From: Gemmatimonas sp.
GTDB taxonomy: Bacteria > Gemmatimonadota > Gemmatimonadetes > Longimicrobiales > Longimicrobiaceae
Direction: 5' to 3'
Length of the DNA: 38,504 bases
Assembly: GCA_009380025.1 (NCBI GenBank)
Contig: WHSP01000027.1
Span: 1 to 38,504 of the forward strand
Positions 33,483-38,504 of this stretch are shown in pieces. Numbering within the stretch: the stretch's first letter is position 1; each line of letters begins with the position of its first letter. A program made the position numbers and the translations under genes. The notes under the pieces are model-generated. The model was not told the origin of the DNA and ran no database searches. It saw only the letters and a list, made by a program, of their open reading frames with translations.

Positions 33483-33559
33483 CTCACGCGGAGGGCGAGG
33501 AGGCGGCGGAGAACGACGACTACCAATCAACCACCGCGTCCTTCGCGCCTCCGCGTGAG
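33483..33559. repeat. 77-bp inverted-repeat element (CTCACGCGGAGG ends)
   Basis: CTCACGCGGAGG (33483-33494) and CCTCCGCGTGAG (33548-33559) are perfect 12-bp inverted ends, 53 bp apart. The inside is GGCGG/GGAG-rich on the left arm. No gene inside. It resembles dispersed palindromic elements; a second copy was not found in this window. Confidence 0.75.
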
Positions 33560-33715
33560 GCCGGTAGTTTCTGTTGACCCGACGGCGGAATCAGATGGCC
33601 CAGGGCACTATTCTTCGCTACCTCTGCCAAGTGCGGCCTCCCATCGCTTGAGCGGGCGGATGGCGGCGCGTTATCTTTCGCTCCTCCAGTGTGATACTTC
33701 CAGCACAGAGATTCG

Positions 33716-36346
33716 ATGCGAGCCGACGAAATTCGCTCCCGCTTTCTCGATTTCTTCGCAAAGCGAGGGCACCAGGTCGTTCCTTCCTCCTCGCTGGTGC
33801 CGAGCGACGACCCAACCTTGCTGTTCACCAATGCGGGGATGGTACCGTTCAAGAAGATCTTCCTCGGTGCCGAAGAGGCGGGCTACCGTAGGGCGACCAC
33901 GGCGCAGAAATGCGTTCGCGCGGGCGGCAAGCACAACGATCTCGAACAGGTTGGCTTCACGGATCGTCACCACACCTTTTTCGAAATGTTGGGTAACTTC
34001 TCGTTCGGAGACTACTTCAAGCGAGAGGCGATCGAGTTCGCGTGGGAGTTTCTGACCGAAGATCTGGGGATGCCGAAGGAGCGGTTGTGGGCGACCGTTC
34101 ACCACTCGGACGATCAGGCTGCGAAGCTCTGGGAGGAGATCGCAGGACTGCCTCCCGAGCGGATCTTCCGGCTTGGTGATGCCGATAACTTCTGGCAGAT
34201 GGCCGATACCGGACCGTGCGGGCCCTGCTCGGAGGTCCACTTCGACCTGAGGCCGGAAGGTGAACGAGGTACGGACCTGCCGGCCGAAGAGTTCGTCGTG
34301 AAGGGGGAAGCGGGAGAGTTCCTGGAGATCTGGAACCTCGTGTTCATGCAGTTCGATCGTGACGCGGACGGTGAGCTTCACTCGCTGCCCGCTCCGTCGA
34401 TCGACACGGGCGCCGGATTGGAGCGAATCGCGTCCGTTATGCAGGGCGTCGGCTCGAACTACGAGACCGATCTGTTCGTTACGTTGATCGACCGGGCGAA
34501 GTCCATCATCGGTGTGCCAGCGGAGTACGACTCGGCGGCCGGTGTGTCCTATAGGGTAGTGGCCGATCACGCACGGGCGACTGCGTTCCTGCTGGCGGAT
34601 GGCGTGTTCCCGTCGAACGAGGGTCGTGGTTACGTGCTGCGGCGAATCCTTCGCCGGGCTGTACGGCACGCTTGGCTGCTGGGTCGACGGGAGCCGACCC
34701 TCGTTCACGTGGTGGAGGCCGTCATCGAAAAGATGGGTGATGTCTACCCGGAGCTCGTTCAGCGGCAGGAGCACCTGCTGCGGACCACCCGGGCGGAAGA
34801 GGAACGCTTCCTGTCGACGATCGGCGAGGGGATGCTTCGGTTCGAGGAGATCGCTCCGGCCGGCGGCTCGGGCGTGGTTCCGGGCGAGGATGTCTTTCGA
34901 CTCTACGATACCTTTGGATACCCCGTTGATCTGACGGAACTGATGGCGGAGGAGCGGGGATACACCGTCGATCTGGAGGGTTTCGAGCGGGAGCTTGAAT
35001 CACAGCGGAAGCGATCCCGAGAAGACCGTGCGTCCTCGGCCGTGGGCATCGGCAACGACTCGCTCGCCGATGGCTGGGTCCAGGTCGTGAATCACGAGCA
35101 GGAGTTCGTCGGGTATGTGTGCGACCAGGTAGAAACGGAGGTTCTCGGATATCGCCCCACAGATGCAGGGGTTGCCCTTCAGCTCGAGGAGAATCCGTTC
35201 TACTCGGAAGCTGGCGGACAGGTGTCGGACACCGGCCACGTATACGGCGAGGGATGGACCCTCTCGGTCACGGCCGTCCGACGGCTGGGGGGACGCGTGG
35301 CTGTGGTCGGTTCGGTCGAAGGTGATTTTCGGCCCGGGCGGGTGACCGCGGCAGTAGGAGTGTCATCGAGGCGGGAGACAGAGCGCAATCACACGGCGAC
35401 GCATTTGCTCCACGCAGCGCTACGAAAGGTCCTCGGGGACCACGTGTTCCAGCAGGGCTCACTCGTCGCTCCGGACCGATTGCGCTTCGACTTCTCCCAT
35501 ACCGGCCCCGTGACGGAGGAACAGCTGGACCGTATCGAGAGGCTGGTGAACGAGGCCATCCTAGAGAATACCGAAGTATGTCCGGGAGAGATGGGGTATC
35601 GCGACGCGATCGATCGCGGAGCGATGGCGCTCTTCAGCGAGAAATACGGGGACGTTGTGAGGGTCATCGACATCCCCGGTGTTTCGATGGAGTTGTGCGG
35701 TGGTACCCACGTTCGGACGACTGGCCAGATCGGATTGTTCCGGATCGTCTCGGAATCGGCCGTGGCGGCGGGCGTGCGGCGGATCGAAGCGGTGACGGGT
35801 GAGGTAGCCTACACCAAAGGACTCGAGGACAGGCAGCGGCTGAAGGAGTTGGCGGAGCTGCTGCGCACGCAGGAGGAGGCCGTAACGTCACGGGTTCGTG
35901 CCACCATTGAGGAGAACCGAGACCTACAAAAGCAGCTCGATCGCGCGAGGGCGGCCGGCGGCTCGGACATCGCCGCGGGGCTTCTCGGCACTCCGGTCGC
36001 GGTGGATGGCGCGAAGGTCATTGCAGCGGCGATCGACGTCGCCAGCCTCGCCGAAGCGCGCGCTCTCGGCGATCAGCTACGGGAGCGAATGGGTTCCGGG
36101 ATTGCCGTTCTTGCGACGGAGCTCGACGGCAAGGCTTCGCTCTTCGCCGTGGCCACCGACGATCTGATCCAACGAGGCGTCCGGGCCGATGCGGTGGTCA
36201 GGGAGGTGGCGGCAGCGGCTGGCGGGAGGGGAGGAGGGAGGCCCCACATGGCGCAGGCCGGGATTCCGGATTCGTCCCGGCTGCAGGAAGCACTGGACCA
36301 GGTGGAACCGGTAGTCCGGGGCATCCTGGCAGGGGTCAGGGCATGA
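33716..36346 (+). CDS. alaS: Alanyl-tRNA synthetase
   Basis: 876 residues, normal length. Class II synthetase for alanine, with start MRADEIRSRFLDFFAKRGH and motif region FTNAGMVPFKKIFLG. The editing domain zinc residues are seen in HTATHLLHAAL and CGGTHV; a C-terminal C-Ala region (residues about 710-876) ends in a glycine-rich GGRGGGRPHMAQAG. ATG at 33716 lies after a weak site. Its stop overlaps the next small gene by four bases (ATGA). Confidence 0.98.
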   Translation: MRADEIRSRFLDFFAKRGHQVVPSSSLVPSDDPTLLFTNAGMVPFKKIFLGAEEAGYRRATTAQKCVRAGGKHNDLEQVGFTDRHHTFFEMLGNFSFGDYFKREAIEFAWEFLTEDLGMPKERLWATVHHSDDQAAKLWEEIAGLPPERIFRLGDADNFWQMADTGPCGPCSEVHFDLRPEGERGTDLPAEEFVVKGEAGEFLEIWNLVFMQFDRDADGELHSLPAPSIDTGAGLERIASVMQGVGSNYETDLFVTLIDRAKSIIGVPAEYDSAAGVSYRVVADHARATAFLLADGVFPSNEGRGYVLRRILRRAVRHAWLLGRREPTLVHVVEAVIEKMGDVYPELVQRQEHLLRTTRAEEERFLSTIGEGMLRFEEIAPAGGSGVVPGEDVFRLYDTFGYPVDLTELMAEERGYTVDLEGFERELESQRKRSREDRASSAVGIGNDSLADGWVQVVNHEQEFVGYVCDQVETEVLGYRPTDAGVALQLEENPFYSEAGGQVSDTGHVYGEGWTLSVTAVRRLGGRVAVVGSVEGDFRPGRVTAAVGVSSRRETERNHTATHLLHAALRKVLGDHVFQQGSLVAPDRLRFDFSHTGPVTEEQLDRIERLVNEAILENTEVCPGEMGYRDAIDRGAMALFSEKYGDVVRVIDIPGVSMELCGGTHVRTTGQIGLFRIVSESAVAAGVRRIEAVTGEVAYTKGLEDRQRLKELAELLRTQEEAVTSRVRATIEENRDLQKQLDRARAAGGSDIAAGLLGTPVAVDGAKVIAAAIDVASLAEARALGDQLRERMGSGIAVLATELDGKASLFAVATDDLIQRGVRADAVVREVAAAAGGRGGGRPHMAQAGIPDSSRLQEALDQVEPVVRGILAGVRA

Positions 36347-36654
36347 CCAGGTCGGAGCGCTGGATCGAGGAGCGGCTGGGCTCCGCGCCGAGAGAGTTGC
36401 TCGATGTGATGCGAGCCGCGGTGAGAGCTCATGATCTGCCCGACGTTCCGGAAGCGCTTGCGGCTGCCGCCATCGCGCTGTACAAGCAGGTCGTCGACGG
36501 TGCGGGCGGGCGCGAAGATGCCCTCCCTCTGCTCGCAGCCGATGCCTTGCTGACCCATGCTTTCGAGGCGGCTGCAGAGGCGGATCCCTCCTCGATCGGC
36601 TGTTGTGCTCAACGGTGGGGCGGCCGCGGTGGGCTGGGGAAGGTGGCGGCCTGA
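36343..36654 (+). CDS. Small protein of unknown function after alaS
   Basis: 103 residues, mainly helical, no signal or membrane segment. The first 80 residues are Ala/Leu/Glu-rich helices (RELLDVMRAAVRAHDLPDVPEALAAAAIALYKQVV); the tail is Gly/Arg-rich. I do not recognise the family. The ATGA overlap with alaS and the codon pattern like its neighbours make it likely real. It is followed 25 bp later by the ferritin-like gene. Confidence 0.6.
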   Translation: MTRSERWIEERLGSAPRELLDVMRAAVRAHDLPDVPEALAAAAIALYKQVVDGAGGREDALPLLAADALLTHAFEAAAEADPSSIGCCAQRWGGRGGLGKVAA

Positions 36655-36679
36655 TGATCCAGCATCCGGTGTTAATGTG

Positions 36680-37156
36680 ATGGCCCGATATCCCAGCGAC
36701 GACCAACCTGTTGGCGACTTGCGGGCCGCCAGGGCCGAGCGCGAGCCCGAGAACGGGGAACTGTTCGAGCGGCTCGGAGAGCTCCGGCGCGCCGAGAAGC
36801 TGCAGGCGCTTGTCTATCGACACATGGCAGCTCGGGCTGAAGCCGCTGGCGAGGTCGAGCTGGCTCACCGCTTCCATGGCTTGCACGCGGACGAGCAACA
36901 TCATCTCTCGAGATTGACCGCCCGGATGCTGGAGCTCGGCGCAAACCCCGCCGACCTCTCCACGCTCCAGGCCCCACCCGCGTCACTCGACGATTGGCAG
37001 GAAATCGTGCGGACGAGCGAAGCAGCCGAGATCGATCGCTACCGGAGCCTTGATCGCTCCGACCTCGACGAGGTCACCCGCTCCCTGGTCGACGAGATCC
37101 TCTCCGTCGAGGAGCGCCATGCGCAGGAGCTCGGTGGGAAGTGGACCGTCGCCTGA
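36680..37156 (+). CDS. Ferritin-like di-iron protein
   Basis: 158 residues, four-helix bundle of the ferritin/rubrerythrin type. Metal ligand pattern E39, E72-x-x-H75 (HADEQHH), E117 and E144-x-x-H147 (VEERHAQEL): the E, ExxH, E, ExxH set expected for a di-iron centre. No rubredoxin-like Cys motif, so not a full rubrerythrin. Role may be iron or peroxide handling; not proven. Start ATG 36680 lacks a good ribosome site; a GTG one codon upstream and a longer frame from 36557 exist. Lies 43 bp before the asparaginase gene. Confidence 0.82.
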   Translation: MARYPSDDQPVGDLRAARAEREPENGELFERLGELRRAEKLQALVYRHMAARAEAAGEVELAHRFHGLHADEQHHLSRLTARMLELGANPADLSTLQAPPASLDDWQEIVRTSEAAEIDRYRSLDRSDLDEVTRSLVDEILSVEERHAQELGGKWTVA

Positions 37157-37199
37157 TGGGGTCGGACGCGTCGCTTCGTCGAGACCGGGCGAGACCGAC

Positions 37200-38195
37200 G
37201 TGAGCGCGCCGCAGGTGGTGCTGATCACAACCGGCGGCACGATCTCCATGCGGAACGACCCGGCGCTTGGCGGCGCCCTTCCTCAGCTCTCGGGTGAGGA
37301 GATCCTCGGCAGGGTGCCGGAATGGGAGCGAGTCGCTGACGTGAGCGTCCTCTCGTTCGGCCTCTTCCCCGGGCCCCACATGACGATCGAGCGAATGTGG
37401 GACCTTCGCACGGCCGTTCTGGACGCGGTCAAGGGCGGAGCCTGCGGCATCGTCATTACACACGGTACCGATACCATCGAAGAGACCGCATATCTGCTCG
37501 ATCGATCCCTCGCCCTCGAGGTTCCCGTGGTGGTGACCGGGGCGATGCGCAGTATCTCGGAGCTCTCCTGGGACGGTCCTGCCAACTTGATGGCGGCGCT
37601 ACGTGTCGCCGCGACCGAGGACGCGGGCCGGAGAGGTGTCATGGTGGTGATGGACGAACGAATCGTCCAAGGGGCGGAAGTGGTGAAGACACACACCGAC
37701 GAGATGGGAACGTTCGAGTCACCGAACTGGGGTCCGCTCGGGATCGTCGACCACGGCAAGGTTCTGTTCTACCGGGAATCGCGACGCAGGGTAGCCCTGA
37801 AAACCCAGGCACCGGCCCTTCCGGTCGATCTGGTGAAGGTCGTCGCCGGGGCGGACGCCCGACTGCTCGATGCGAGCCTGAAGAGTGGGGCGAGGGGCAT
37901 CGTCCTGGAGGCACTGGGCCGCGGGAACGTTCCGCCAACGGTCGCGCTTGGTGTTCGAAGGTGGACCTCGGCGGGTCGACCGGTCGTGATCACCTCTCGG
38001 TCCTTGCGCGGCCGCGTACTCGATACGTACGCGTACGCCGGAGGAGGCCACGAGCTACGGGAAATGGGCGTGATCTTCGCCGATCACGTCACGGGACAGC
38101 AGGCGCGGATCGAGCTCATCCTCACACTCGGCGCAGTCGGCGAAGATCTGGATGCGATTCGGGAGAGCATCGAGGGGGGGCGATACGACAACTAA
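37200..38195 (+). CDS. Asparaginase/glutaminase family hydrolase
   Basis: 331 residues. Hydrolyses L-asparagine to aspartate and ammonia. Active-site signs: TTGGTIS with Thr14, and HGTDTIEET with Thr90 and Asp91 (matching Thr12, Thr89, Asp90 of the E. coli enzyme). The typical TGAMRSISELSWDGPAN is at about 113-129. No signal peptide, so cytosolic (type I-like) is expected. GTG start at 37200 places the first Thr correctly; the longer upstream frame overlaps the ferritin-like gene and is rejected. Last gene in the alaS operon. Confidence 0.92.
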   Translation: MSAPQVVLITTGGTISMRNDPALGGALPQLSGEEILGRVPEWERVADVSVLSFGLFPGPHMTIERMWDLRTAVLDAVKGGACGIVITHGTDTIEETAYLLDRSLALEVPVVVTGAMRSISELSWDGPANLMAALRVAATEDAGRRGVMVVMDERIVQGAEVVKTHTDEMGTFESPNWGPLGIVDHGKVLFYRESRRRVALKTQAPALPVDLVKVVAGADARLLDASLKSGARGIVLEALGRGNVPPTVALGVRRWTSAGRPVVITSRSLRGRVLDTYAYAGGGHELREMGVIFADHVTGQQARIELILTLGAVGEDLDAIRESIEGGRYDN

Positions 38196-38504
38196 AGTAC
38201 TCTGTGCCAGAAACATGACGACGTATTCCTGGTCATCCCCATTCGTCATTCCCTATAGTAGGTCTGGCGGAGTTTTCCACGGGCGGCGGCGGAGAGCCCG
38301 GTCGGGGTTGCTCGCAGGCGGCGCGTGTGGAAAACTCCGGGGCGGATCGGCGAGGCGCGAATTGCGCGAGTCGTGCGAAGGGGTCTATAGAGAAGAGGAC
38401 ACGCACCCCGCCCCGCTACGAATCTGTCATTCCTTGAGCACGATGAATCTTCGCGGGCCTTCGAGCGGGACGGGCGCACCCCGGTTCGGAACGAATACTC
38501 AAGA
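38196..38504. other. Intergenic DNA at the right edge
   Basis: 309 bp with no supported gene; open frames here have no family signs. It has a large inverted repeat (next entry) and two short GTCATTCC stretches (about 38245-38252 and 38427-38434) that resemble ends of the 78-bp dispersed repeat. Confidence 0.55.
38268..38339. repeat. 72-bp inverted-repeat element (CGGAGTTTTCCAC ends)
   Basis: CGGAGTTTTCCAC (38268-38280) and GTGGAAAACTCCG (38327-38339) are perfect 13-bp inverted ends, 46 bp apart, around a GC-rich centre. It looks like a REP/MITE-type element or an operator pair; no transposase in the window. Confidence 0.75.

Larger units (their letters stand above)
33362..33715. other. Intergenic region between recA and alaS
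   Basis: 354 bp with no supported gene. It holds the recA terminator, a 77-bp inverted-repeat element and about 150 bp of leader before alaS. No good alaS promoter could be picked. Confidence 0.6.

Overview
The window is about 38.5 kb of high-GC bacterial chromosome, densely coded, with frequent GTG and TTG starts and many overlapping gene pairs. It carries mostly core genes (recA, alaS, glmS, glmM, purD, mutM, dtd, maf, glpK, sodA), a Ccm-type cytochrome c maturation cluster and a Tat-linked molybdenum hydroxylase. The style (CcmE with a Cys in place of the heme-binding His, a short SGVRG-type GlmM, a D-Ala-D-Ala dipeptidase, membrane respiratory genes) fits a Gram-negative soil or marine lineage such as Gemmatimonadota. 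That placement is my inference; no rRNA is present to test it. There is no sign of phage, plasmid, transposase or CRISPR.

Layout. 1-2750: the 3' part of a VanX-type dipeptidase, a PIN-toxin/Phd-antitoxin pair with an inverted repeat upstream, and a short UvrC-like GIY-YIG nuclease. 2750-3041: dispersed-repeat DNA. 3042-6360 (minus): a trans-sulfuration PLP enzyme, purD and mutM in one operon. 6714-12904 (plus): glmM-glmS (UDP-GlcNAc precursor supply), dtd, maf, glpK and a small YfiM-like protein, tightly packed. 12905-16424: a long leader, then cstA, a small protein ending in Cys-Cys, and an overlapping ArsA/GET3-type ATPase. 16664-18612: a secreted monoheme cytochrome c and a Tat-type FAD amine oxidase.

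18838-24217 (minus): a five-gene operon for a three-subunit molybdenum hydroxylase. The Fe-S subunit has a Tat signal, and the FAD subunit has an extra Cys-rich insert as in the periplasmic aldehyde oxidase PaoB or HcrB. A b-type membrane cytochrome and a small helical protein follow. Divergently, 24894-30129 encodes ccmE, ccmF, a ccmH variant, a short CcmI-like protein, ccmA, ccmB and an extended CcmD-like protein. ccmC and ccmG are not in the cluster, CcmE carries CxxxY, and CcmH has lost the first Cys of its CxxC.

30327-38195 (plus): sodA, a threonine aldolase with a good sigma-70-like promoter, recA with a clear terminator, then alaS, a small unknown protein, a ferritin-like protein and an asparaginase as a probable operon. 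Non-coding DNA is limited and holds several inverted-repeat elements, including two 78-bp double-hairpin copies with a compensatory base change.

The most interesting parts are the variant Ccm system, the predicted periplasmic molybdenum hydroxylase with its own membrane cytochrome, and the cstA / CC-tail protein / ArsA-ATPase operon. None can be proved new from sequence alone.
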